A DNA stretch of 12,872 nt from an uncultured Clostridia bacterium. Its GTDB lineage: Bacteria > Bacillota > Clostridia > Saccharofermentanales > DTU023. The translations under genes were made by a program, and so were the position numbers. This document shows, piece by piece, positions 6,961 through 12,802 of the stretch. Under the pieces are notes generated by a model. The model searched no databases and was not told the DNA's origin. It saw only the letters and a program-made list of their open reading frames with translations. The stretch lies in assembly GCA_937922005.1 (NCBI GenBank), contig CAKZWV010000071.1:1-12872 (forward strand), written 5' to 3'. Position 1 is the first letter of the stretch. Each line of letters opens with the position of its first letter.

Positions 6961-8001
6961 TCATGGTCTGCTAGCTGTTGTGTACTCATCGTAGAGGCTG
7001 TTGATGGCCTTGCTTTTTCTTGCGAACAAGAGCAAATAAATCCAATAGACTATGGTCATAAGTGGACCCATGCCTTGGGTGTCATCCCCCCGGATGAGGC
7101 CTAGGATGGTGCAGATCGCTAGGGGAAGGCTAGATAAGAGAATGCCCCAATAAAGGGGCTTAATGGCCTTCTTCTCTTCCTTGGATTGCCTGCTAGTTTG
7201 TGGGTGCTGGTCTGCTAAGGAGCGATAGGAATAAAAATCAAAGAGTTGGTTTATTTTCAGAAGGAGTACGTAAGCGTAGATGGGAAAGCAAAAGGCGAGC
7301 AAAAATGATAGCACATTGATCACAGCAAAATCAGACCGAGTATAGGTAAGGACGTCGGAAAACAACTGGACAGCCTCGAAGACCATGATAAAGCTGGCTA
7401 AGGAGAAGGATAGGGTTAGGATACCCTCTTTGCTTTTCTGGTTTTGGCCTGACCTTCCATGTTTGTCCAAAGGGGAGGAGCCTTGCCTGTCCTGGTTAAG
7501 ACCAGGGCCTTCAAGGCTGGGGTAGATATCAGAATCTTGGAAATGATCCGATGCGATGGTTTCTTCCATCAACGATGCTTCTAAAGTCCGTTTTTTTTGC
7601 TCTTGTCTAGCCAAAAATAACATGTAAAAACAAGCACTGACCATGATAGACAGATATTCTCCAGGTACCCAAATAATCTCTCGGCTAATCAGAGAAGGGA
7701 TCATTTGCAGACCATAAAACAGGGCAGCAACTTGGATTCCCCGGATCAGGCAGCCCATGGATTCAACCTCCGTGGCTTTTCGTTTTGCTCTCCGATTCCA
7801 GCGTTCATTGAACCAACGCAAAATGGGATAGCCCAGGAGGGGGAAGAGCAAGATGGCCCCATAAGTGAGGTTACTTAGAAAGATTATGCTTTTTCGTATA
7901 GTATAATAAGAGTTGAGCTTTATAAGTAAGGATACGCCCACCCCAACCAAGACAAAGGAGAGGAGGGCTATCGCTAAGATTCTACCCCAGTAATTTTTCA
8001 T
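6961..8001 (-). CDS. Polytopic membrane protein of unknown function, paralogue of the downstream gene
   Basis: 346 residues with about eight predicted helices in a four-plus-four arrangement. By eye they lie near 7-29, 42-62, 84-105, 112-130, 197-222, 228-250, 285-305 and 313-330. The central hydrophilic loop (about 131-196) is rich in Glu, Gln, Ser and Lys. The protein starts MKNYWGRILAIALLS; the ATG is preceded by AAAGGCGG about 7 bases upstream. It shares its pattern with the gene at 5879-6796, consistent with an old tandem duplication. I see no ATP-binding, protease, kinase or transporter signature, and do not assign a function. The gap to the next gene is about 65 bases, so the pair is likely one transcript running leftwards. 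Confidence 0.85.
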   Translation of the reverse strand: MKNYWGRILAIALLSFVLVGVGVSLLIKLNSYYTIRKSIIFLSNLTYGAILLFPLLGYPILRWFNERWNRRAKRKATEVESMGCLIRGIQVAALFYGLQMIPSLISREIIWVPGEYLSIMVSACFYMLFLARQEQKKRTLEASLMEETIASDHFQDSDIYPSLEGPGLNQDRQGSSPLDKHGRSGQNQKSKEGILTLSFSLASFIMVFEAVQLFSDVLTYTRSDFAVINVLSFLLAFCFPIYAYVLLLKINQLFDFYSYRSLADQHPQTSRQSKEEKKAIKPLYWGILLSSLPLAICTILGLIRGDDTQGMGPLMTIVYWIYLLLFARKSKAINSLYDEYTTASRP

Positions 8002-8054
8002 AATTATCCGCCTTTCTTGTTTATAGAAACCTTTTTCTGCTGGTTTTATTGTAC

Positions 8055-8186
8055 TTATCTTCGTATAAAATCAAAAGGATTTCTTGGTGATCGAGGTCCC
8101 GGACCGGAGTACATCATCTTAACACGTTCGCCAAATCCTGGCGGCTCATTTTTAGTGATGTAGGTCGCCGCCTCCTTCTTTTTCAT
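8055..8186 (-). CDS. Possible small protein, 43 residues
   Basis: An ATG-TAA frame reads MKKKEAATYITKNEPPGFGE and ends in NPFDFIRR. It is basic, rich in Gly and Pro, and not membrane-like. It lies 53 bases upstream of the first membrane gene on the same strand, so it could open that transcript. No clear Shine-Dalgarno site precedes the ATG, and the start overlaps the region of the divergent ridA promoter. The composition looks more protein-like than most chance frames, but this could be a non-coding stretch or a decayed fragment. Confidence 0.3.
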   Translation of the reverse strand: MKKKEAATYITKNEPPGFGERVKMMYSGPGPRSPRNPFDFIRR

Positions 8187-8192
8187 GATCCG

Positions 8193-8201
8193 TGCTATAC
8201 T
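8193..8201 (+). promoter_or_regulatory. Extended -10 promoter element for ridA-ansA
   Basis: TGCTATACT at 8193-8201 is an extended -10 identical to the one upstream of the ROK-TruA gene. No good -35 is seen 16-18 bases further upstream, as extended -10 promoters allow. The leader to the ridA start would be about 55 bases. Confidence 0.55.
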
Positions 8202-8263
8202 GGAGGGGATCGGGGCGGGCTTGGCTCGCTCCCTTATTTTCTTGTTTTTTGTAAGGAGGAACT

Positions 8264-8647
8264 ATGTCGAAAAAAATTATCGCTTCCGAGAAGGCCCCTG
8301 CGGCCATTGGTCCCTATTCGCAAGCCGTGCAGGCGGGTAACCTGCTCTTTATCTCCGGGATGCTGCCCATCCGTGAAGGCCAGCTTGTGACCGACGACAT
8401 CGCCGAGGCCACCAAGGCCTGCATGGAAAATCTGGGCCACGTGGCCAAAGAGGCAGGAGCCAGCTGGGGCGATTTTGTGAAATGCACGATTTATCTCACG
8501 GATTTGGGAAAATTTGCTCAAGTAAATGAGGCCTATGGGACCTTCTTTGCAGAAGGCAATCCCCCGGCTCGGGTCTGTGTCGAAGTCTGCAAACTGCCGA
8601 AAGACGCTCCGATTGAAATCTCTGCCATTGTTGCAGTGAACAAATAA
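8264..8647 (+). CDS. ridA: RidA family 2-iminobutanoate/2-iminopropanoate deaminase
   Basis: 127 residues, the normal family length. RidA hydrolyses reactive enamine/imine intermediates released by PLP enzymes such as threonine dehydratase, which protects other enzymes from damage; it acts in the cytoplasm as a trimer. Visible hallmarks are IGPYSQAV near the N-terminus (Tyr18), FISGMLP (Ser31), the conserved Arg103 in PPARVCVEV that binds the substrate carboxylate, and Glu118 in PIEISAIVA. A strong AAGGAGG site (8253-8259) lies 4 bases before the ATG. The asparaginase gene begins 10 bases after its stop, so the two form an operon. Confidence 0.95.
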   Translation: MSKKIIASEKAPAAIGPYSQAVQAGNLLFISGMLPIREGQLVTDDIAEATKACMENLGHVAKEAGASWGDFVKCTIYLTDLGKFAQVNEAYGTFFAEGNPPARVCVEVCKLPKDAPIEISAIVAVNK

Positions 8648-8657
8648 TCCCGCTCCC

Positions 8658-9686
8658 ATGGATCCAGCCAAGAAAAAGGTCCTGATTTTAGCGACAGGGG
8701 GGACCATCGCCTGTGTGTCGACGGCCCAGGGTTTTGTGCCCGGGGTGACAGCTGAGGAGCTGACCCAGTATGTGCCGGAACTGCCTGAGATTGCTCAGGT
8801 GACGACCAAGCAGCTCATGAATATTGATAGCTCTGATATGCGTCCTCACGACTGGAAGACCATAGCTAGGACCATTGCAAGTCAGATGAAGGGGGTCGAC
8901 GGGATCGTCATTACCCACGGGACCGATACTATGTGTTATACGGCAGCGGCCCTGAGTTTTTCCCTGCCGAACCTCAAGATTCCGGTTGTTTTGACGGGGG
9001 CCCAGCAGCCCATGACTGTCTCGGGGAGTGATGCGGCGAGTAACCTCTTAGAGGCCTGTATTGGGGCTACCATGGCCCCTCCTGGTGTCTACGTGGCCTT
9101 TAACCACAAGCTGATTCATGGCCCCAGGGCCTTTAAAATGTATGCTAAAAATGTGGATGCCTACGTTAGCCGGAATTTTCCTGACCTGGGGCATTTTACC
9201 CCTGACCATAAGCTGGTGATGGACCACAAGGCTAAGACCTATGAGACTGCGGACAAGAGTCAGACCCTCAACACCAAACTCGTGGATGATGTCTTTTTGT
9301 TGAAGATGACCCCTTGTACGAATGCTGATGTTTTGGACTTTGTTTACCAGCAGGACTATCAGGGTCTGGTGATTGAAGGTTTTGGGACAGGGGGGATCAG
9401 CAATCTCAACCGGGGCATGTATGCCACCATGCGAGAGTTGATCCACACCCATGAAATTCCGGTCCTTATGATTTCCCAGTGTCCCTACGATGGAGTAAAC
9501 CTGGCGGTCTATGGCATCGGAGAGCAGGCCCTCGAGCTCGGGGTTATTCCTGGCCAAGACATGACGACGGAGGCCGCCCTGGTCAAGATGATGTGGGCCC
9601 TGGGTCAGGCTCCCCACCAGATGGATGAACTCAGCCGCCTTTTGGGCGAGAATATCTGCGACGAGATGACGGAGGGAAATTCGTAG
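8658..9686 (+). CDS. ansA: Type I (cytoplasmic) L-asparaginase
   Basis: 342 residues, close to the 330-340 usual for AnsA-type enzymes. It hydrolyses L-asparagine to aspartate and ammonia. The two asparaginase signatures are clear: LATGGTIA (nucleophile Thr16) and ITHGTDT (87-91, with the catalytic Thr89-Asp90 pair). Further conserved segments are VVLTGAQQP and GFGTGGISN. No signal peptide is present, so it should be cytoplasmic. The ATG has no recognisable ribosome site, and with a 10-base gap to ridA translation is probably coupled. The 3' end is a 12-base tandem repeat that supplies three successive in-frame TAG codons. An intrinsic terminator follows at 9752-9804. Confidence 0.93.
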   Translation: MDPAKKKVLILATGGTIACVSTAQGFVPGVTAEELTQYVPELPEIAQVTTKQLMNIDSSDMRPHDWKTIARTIASQMKGVDGIVITHGTDTMCYTAAALSFSLPNLKIPVVLTGAQQPMTVSGSDAASNLLEACIGATMAPPGVYVAFNHKLIHGPRAFKMYAKNVDAYVSRNFPDLGHFTPDHKLVMDHKAKTYETADKSQTLNTKLVDDVFLLKMTPCTNADVLDFVYQQDYQGLVIEGFGTGGISNLNRGMYATMRELIHTHEIPVLMISQCPYDGVNLAVYGIGEQALELGVIPGQDMTTEAALVKMMWALGQAPHQMDELSRLLGENICDEMTEGNS

Positions 9687-9710
9687 GAAAATCCGTAGGA
9701 AAATTCCTAG
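9675..9710 (+). repeat. 11/12-bp tandem repeat across the ansA stop codon
   Basis: GGAAATTCGTA, GGAAAATCCGTA and GGAAAATTCCTA follow one another directly. The stop TAG at 9684-9686 recurs in the same frame at 9696-9698 and 9708-9710, so read-through would meet two back-up stops. Confidence 0.8.
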
Positions 9711-9751
9711 AAAAAAGACCCTACATTTGAATTCGTTTTTAGAGTTCAGAT

Positions 9752-9804
9752 CTGCCTTGTGATTTTTGCGTCAGCTTTCCGGTGCGATCACAGGGCAGTT
9801 TTTT
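9752..9804 (+). terminator. Intrinsic terminator of the ridA-ansA operon
   Basis: CTGCCTTGTGAT (9752-9763) pairs with ATCACAGGGCAG (9787-9798), 12 pairs including one G-U, around a 23-base loop. Six T residues follow immediately (9799-9804). The position, about 65 bases after the asparaginase stop, fits the end of that operon. Confidence 0.75.
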
Positions 9805-9811
9805 ATGTTTT

Positions 9812-9880
9812 GCTTGATCGCTGTCAGCCATCTCGGTCTACCCATTCGCTTGATTGTTGGTGTCGATCTCGTTCTACCTC
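9812..9880. repeat. Imperfect 36-base direct repeat, two copies, at the 3' edge of hsdS
   Basis: GCTTGAT occurs at 9812 and 9848, and ATCTCGGTCTACC (9830-9842) recurs as ATCTCGTTCTACC (9866-9878). The period is 36 in both cases. The second copy overlaps the end of the hsdS frame. It may be a duplicated junction or just local slippage. Confidence 0.5.
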
Positions 9881-10653
9881 GTTGCTGGCGGAAACATCTG
9901 TTCTAACATGGCTTTCTTAAGGGACTGGAGCTTTTCGAGCTTTTGCTGATTAAGGGCGATGGGGCGGTCGAGGGAGTCAATATACTGGGCAATTTTTGTC
10001 TGTTCTTCTTTTGAAGGGAACAAAAATGAGAGTGTTAAAAATTCATCGTAACTGATACTTCGACCGTCACGAATCCCATAGGTAACGGTTTCAAGTCTTT
10101 TAATAAAAGACTCTGAAGAGAATATATATTTCCAGAACTGGGAGCAATGCTTATCGGGTTCAATCAAACCGAATACAGTATATGCTGGCGATGTAATCCC
10201 TTCGATAGCTGAATAGGCAAATCCTCCTTGAAACGAGCGCAAATGGATAACAAATTGACCTGGCAGTACTCTCTTGTATCCTTTTTCATTTTCCTCATTA
10301 TGGAAAATATTGATGTTGTTCTGATCTCTGCGAACCATGCCACGATCTTGGGTGGCTGATAAAACAGGAAGTTCAGGATAGCCTTTATCTGCAGTTGAAG
10401 CAAAAAGAAAACTTGCTTTTTGCTCTTTCCAAGGTTCTGCAAACCCTCGAAATCGTATCTCTGGAACCCTGCTTCCCTTTTGCGGAAACATCTTATCAAG
10501 CATGGCCTTCTTGAAGGATTGCAGCTTCTCAAGCTTTTGATTTTGGAGGGATAGGAGGAGGTCGAGATGGGAAAAGAATACTCCAATTCTCTGTTGCTCT
10601 GCCAGAGTTGGTGGGATTAACAAGTCCATATCGGCCATCTGTTTACCAGACAC
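9874..10653 (-). CDS. hsdS: HsdS, C-terminal part of a split type I restriction specificity subunit
   Basis: HsdS gives type I restriction-modification complexes their DNA target, using two target-recognition domains joined by conserved helices. This frame starts (GTG 10653) at VSGKQMADMDLLIPP, the end of the first recognition domain. It then holds the central conserved helix (EQQRIGVFFSHLDLL, KLEKLQSFKKAMLDKMFP), a complete second recognition domain entered through FRGFAEPWKEQK, and the C-terminal helix (EEQTKIAQYIDSLD, KLEKLQSLKKAMLEQMFPP). Read further upstream, the same frame encodes KKYGETVGAGSTFLEVSGKQ, the natural continuation of the N-terminal fragment, from which a frameshift separates it. 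No hsdM or hsdR lies beside it. As it stands it could at most act as a half-subunit; decay is the simpler view. Confidence 0.88.
   Translation of the reverse strand: MSGKQMADMDLLIPPTLAEQQRIGVFFSHLDLLLSLQNQKLEKLQSFKKAMLDKMFPQKGSRVPEIRFRGFAEPWKEQKASFLFASTADKGYPELPVLSATQDRGMVRRDQNNINIFHNEENEKGYKRVLPGQFVIHLRSFQGGFAYSAIEGITSPAYTVFGLIEPDKHCSQFWKYIFSSESFIKRLETVTYGIRDGRSISYDEFLTLSFLFPSKEEQTKIAQYIDSLDRPIALNQQKLEKLQSLKKAMLEQMFPPATR
9890..10539 (-). repeat. Direct repeat of the conserved hsdS helix region
   Basis: The 56 bases at 9890-9945 match 10484-10539 at about four positions in five, a fixed 594-base offset. They encode KLEKLQSLKKAMLEQMFP and KLEKLQSFKKAMLDKMFP. This pairing is normal for two-domain HsdS proteins. 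It is the kind of homology through which recognition domains are exchanged. Confidence 0.75.
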
Positions 10654-10697
10654 TTCTAAAAATGTGGATCCTGCTCCGACCGTTTCCCCGTATTTTT

Positions 10698-11099
10698 TTA
10701 CAATTCTGCCGTACGTGCATAAATGAAGTAAGAATCCAATTGTGCAGGTTGAGGTACAATGGATTGAAAGCCTTGGTTGGTACAGCCTTCTTTCTTAAGA
10801 ATTGCTGATTTGCCAATACCGGCCCGAGACGTAAACAACACAGTTCCAATGGGAAGCATTTTGGCGGAAGATTTTTGATAGCCCTCTTCCGTTATTTTTT
10901 GTTGGCTAGTACTGAGAAAAATTTGATCTCCTATTTCTGCCGGAGCATACCAGTCTATATCTCCATTCCAGAATTCTGGAATACTGGTACTTGGGGTACC
11001 GCCACCAATAATATCGGCAACCTCCCCCAGTTTTCTATCCTCCCACTCGCCTTCAAAGCCCTTAAATCTTAGGGCAGGCCTATCGCTTTCTTGATGCAT
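10698..11099 (-). CDS. hsdS: HsdS, N-terminal part of the split specificity subunit (first recognition domain)
   Basis: 133 residues from ATG 11099, preceded by a strong GGGAGGAGA site 4-6 bases upstream. The in-frame ATG at 11138 lies upstream of the likely -10 element and is not preferred. The sequence is a typical HsdS start: ALRFKGFEGEWEDRKLGEVA, then GGTPSTSIPEFWNGDIDWY, SRAGIGKSAIL and NQGFQSIVP. It ends at LDSYFIYARTAEL followed by TAA (10699-10701) at the edge of an A7 run. Relatives continue from here directly into KKYGETVGAGSTF, which is present in another frame just downstream. Removing two bases between TTG and TAC would rejoin the gene. Confidence 0.88.
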   Translation of the reverse strand: MHQESDRPALRFKGFEGEWEDRKLGEVADIIGGGTPSTSIPEFWNGDIDWYAPAEIGDQIFLSTSQQKITEEGYQKSSAKMLPIGTVLFTSRAGIGKSAILKKEGCTNQGFQSIVPQPAQLDSYFIYARTAEL

Positions 11100-11120
11100 G
11101 ACTCTCCTCCCTTCCTTGTG

Positions 11121-11126
11121 ATTATA
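11121..11126 (-). promoter_or_regulatory. Likely -10 element for hsdS
   Basis: On the minus strand CGATATAATC gives a perfect TATAAT (plus-strand 11126 to 11121), about 22 bases before the ATG at 11099. No strong -35 is seen at the usual distance. The roughly 190-base region shared with the divergent ATPase gene also contains a 10-base palindrome, AGTTATAACT (11237-11246). Confidence 0.45.
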
Positions 11127-11267
11127 TCGAAAGCCCACATAAAAGTCCCGCCTCCAATGACATACATCCCTTTTGAGGGCTTCACCTGAATAGTTAAGCC
11201 TTATCTAAAATCTTTTGTCTGATTTTATATTTTATCAGTTATAACTTATAGTTTTGTCATTTCGCCA

Positions 11268-11296
11268 TTGAGTTTCAATCGTAAGTTAGATATACT
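11268..11296 (+). promoter_or_regulatory. Promoter of the AAA/DUF4143 ATPase gene
   Basis: TTGAGT (11268-11273), a 17-base spacer and TATACT (11291-11296) form a good vegetative promoter. AAGGAG (11311-11316) and GAGG (11320-11323) precede the ATG at 11328. Confidence 0.6.
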
Positions 11297-11327
11297 GTGG
11301 TCAGCCACGGAAGGAGAGTGAGGTTTT

Positions 11328-12542
11328 ATGATCAAACGCGAACTGTATATGAGCCGCATCCGTCCGTTTATTGGGACGGAGCTGATCAAGGTCATGACCG
11401 GTATCCGCCGCTGCGGAAAGTCGGTCATGTTGGAGCTGATCCAGCAGGAGCTCATGGAGTCCGGCGTCAGCCCGACGCAATTTATCGCAATCAACTTTGA
11501 GAATATGGGCTACTCCCATCTGCAAACCGCTCAGGCCCTGCATGATGAGATCATCGCAAGAGCCGCAGAGATCAGCGGCAAGGTCTATCTGTTTTTTGAT
11601 GAGATTCAGGAGGTAAAGGACTGGGAAAAGTGCATCAACTCCTTCCGCGTCTCGCTGGACTGCGACATCTACATCACCGGCTCCAATGCAAAGCTGCTGT
11701 CCGGCGAGCTTGCGACCTATTTAGCCGGCCGGTATGTGGAGTTCGTGATCTATCCGTTCTCATTCGGGGAGTTCATGGAGCTTTACCATTCGATTGCTGC
11801 TGATGCGTCCATTCAGCAGTGTTTCCAAAAGTACCTGCTTGCCGGAGGTATGCCCTATCTCGCAAACCTCCGCTATGCGGATGCGCCGTCCAAGCAATAT
11901 CTTCACGATCTATTCAACTCTGTCCAGCTCAAGGACATCGTGAAGCGGAATAAAATCCGGGATGTAGAGTTGCTGGAACGGATCATTGCCTATGTGATTG
12001 CCAATGTGGGGACGACCTTCTCCGCAACCTCTCTTGCAAAGTTCCTGAAAAACGAGCAGCGCACGGTTGCCCCGGAAACCATTCTGAACTATATCAAATA
12101 CTGCTGCGAGGCGTACCTGTTCTATCAGGTGAAGCGGGAAGATTTGCAGGGCAAACAGGTCCTTGCCTCCAACGAGAAGTATTATATTGTCGATCACGGC
12201 ATCTGCGAGGCGGTCTTCGGCGGCAATATGCGGGACATCAATCGCATTTTTGAAAACATCGTGTATCTTGAGCTGCTGCGCCGGGGCTATGAAGTAACCG
12301 TTGGCAGGACAGGCGACAAGGAAATTGATTTTGTATGCAACAAGCGCGGCGAAAAGCTGTACGTTCAGGTGTGCTACCTGCTGGTGTCGGAAGAAAAAGT
12401 GAGCCGCGAATTTGGCGCATATGATAGCATCCGCGACAACTTCCCGAAGTACGTTGTTTCTCTGGATGAGTTCGAGATGAGCCGAAACGGAATCAAGCAC
12501 CGGAATATCCGTGATTTCCTTTTGGCTGAGGAGTGGAACTGA
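11328..12542 (+). CDS. AAA family ATPase with C-terminal DUF4143 domain
   Basis: 404 residues, typical for this widespread family whose cellular role is unsettled. The N-terminal ATPase core has Walker A GIRRCGKS (25-32), Walker B YLFFDEIQ (Asp91-Glu92) and the sensor-like ITGSNAKLLSGELATYLAGR (from about 116). The YPFSFGEFMEL segment that usually follows is present. The DUF4143 part begins near residue 200 (QLKDIVKRNKIRDVELLERI). It ends in a nuclease-like fold pattern, with ELLRRGYEV, EIDFV and YVQVCY. The protein is soluble and has no signal peptide. Codon use differs from the housekeeping genes: far fewer GGG glycine codons, and more GGC, GCA and CGC, which suggests acquisition from another lineage. 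It stands alone, divergent from the broken hsdS, with its own promoter. Confidence 0.93.
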   Translation: MIKRELYMSRIRPFIGTELIKVMTGIRRCGKSVMLELIQQELMESGVSPTQFIAINFENMGYSHLQTAQALHDEIIARAAEISGKVYLFFDEIQEVKDWEKCINSFRVSLDCDIYITGSNAKLLSGELATYLAGRYVEFVIYPFSFGEFMELYHSIAADASIQQCFQKYLLAGGMPYLANLRYADAPSKQYLHDLFNSVQLKDIVKRNKIRDVELLERIIAYVIANVGTTFSATSLAKFLKNEQRTVAPETILNYIKYCCEAYLFYQVKREDLQGKQVLASNEKYYIVDHGICEAVFGGNMRDINRIFENIVYLELLRRGYEVTVGRTGDKEIDFVCNKRGEKLYVQVCYLLVSEEKVSREFGAYDSIRDNFPKYVVSLDEFEMSRNGIKHRNIRDFLLAEEWN

Positions 12543-12754
12543 ATACGAAGCCCGGCATCACGTCAAATGGTGCAATGTCGGTGAACCGTGCTTCTTTTTA
12601 CCTCTCTACATGGAGACGGGCAGCAAAGATAGAAAAAACTGGGCCGTTTCGATGCTTTTGCTTGGCATCATCGGTCTTTTTATTGAACAAATTCTCTATT
12701 TTTATAACTTATTTGAACTATCTCAATCTTTTTGACTAGTTTTGCCAAAATCCC
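12543..12754 (+). other. Non-coding or decayed tract between the ATPase gene and tRNA-Ala
   Basis: The first 100 bases keep the composition of the ATPase gene, and the rest is A+T rich like the host's spacers, so a junction probably falls near 12640-12700. Two overlapping frames reach about 60-75 codons here, but neither has a ribosome site or a recognisable motif. A short hairpin, GATGC (12651-12655) with GCATC (12665-12669), is followed after 7 bases by TTTTT; as a terminator it is weak. No inverted terminal repeats or transposase remnant were recognised. Confidence 0.4.
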
Positions 12755-12783
12755 TTGCATTATTTTTTTAGCTGGCCTATACT
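12755..12783 (+). promoter_or_regulatory. Promoter of tRNA-Ala
   Basis: TTGCAT (12755-12760), a 17-base spacer and TATACT (12778-12783), 19 bases before the mature tRNA 5' end. This is a strong, stable-RNA type arrangement. Confidence 0.65.
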
Positions 12784-12802
12784 ACATAACGAACTTGTTC
12801 AA

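Noticed and set aside
6264..6994. Plus-strand open frames across the membrane gene
   Set aside because: Antisense to a gene with clear transmembrane periodicity; no ribosome sites, compositionally odd products.
8095..8105. Palindrome GGTCCCGGACC as an operator
   Set aside because: Single short palindrome within the possible small ORF; no second copy or matching known site.
8129..8153. Hairpin CGCC/GGCG followed by TTTTT as a terminator or attenuator upstream of ridA
   Set aside because: Only four stem pairs, and the T run is offset by five bases; it also lies upstream of the ridA promoter.
9874..10653. Reading the C-terminal hsdS fragment as an intact short HsdS from a phase-variable locus with invertible cassettes
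   Set aside because: The helix repeats are direct, not inverted, and no recombinase or hsdM is present in the window.
10690..10704. Programmed ribosomal frameshift restoring HsdS
   Set aside because: The TAA stop precedes the A-rich slippery stretch in the reading direction, and a two-base loss is needed; mutation is simpler.
12511..12739. Two overlapping open frames (about 68-74 codons) after the ATPase gene, one with a hydrophobic end
   Set aside because: No ribosome site, start inside the ATPase gene, no recognisable motif, and composition changes midway as expected for junction DNA.
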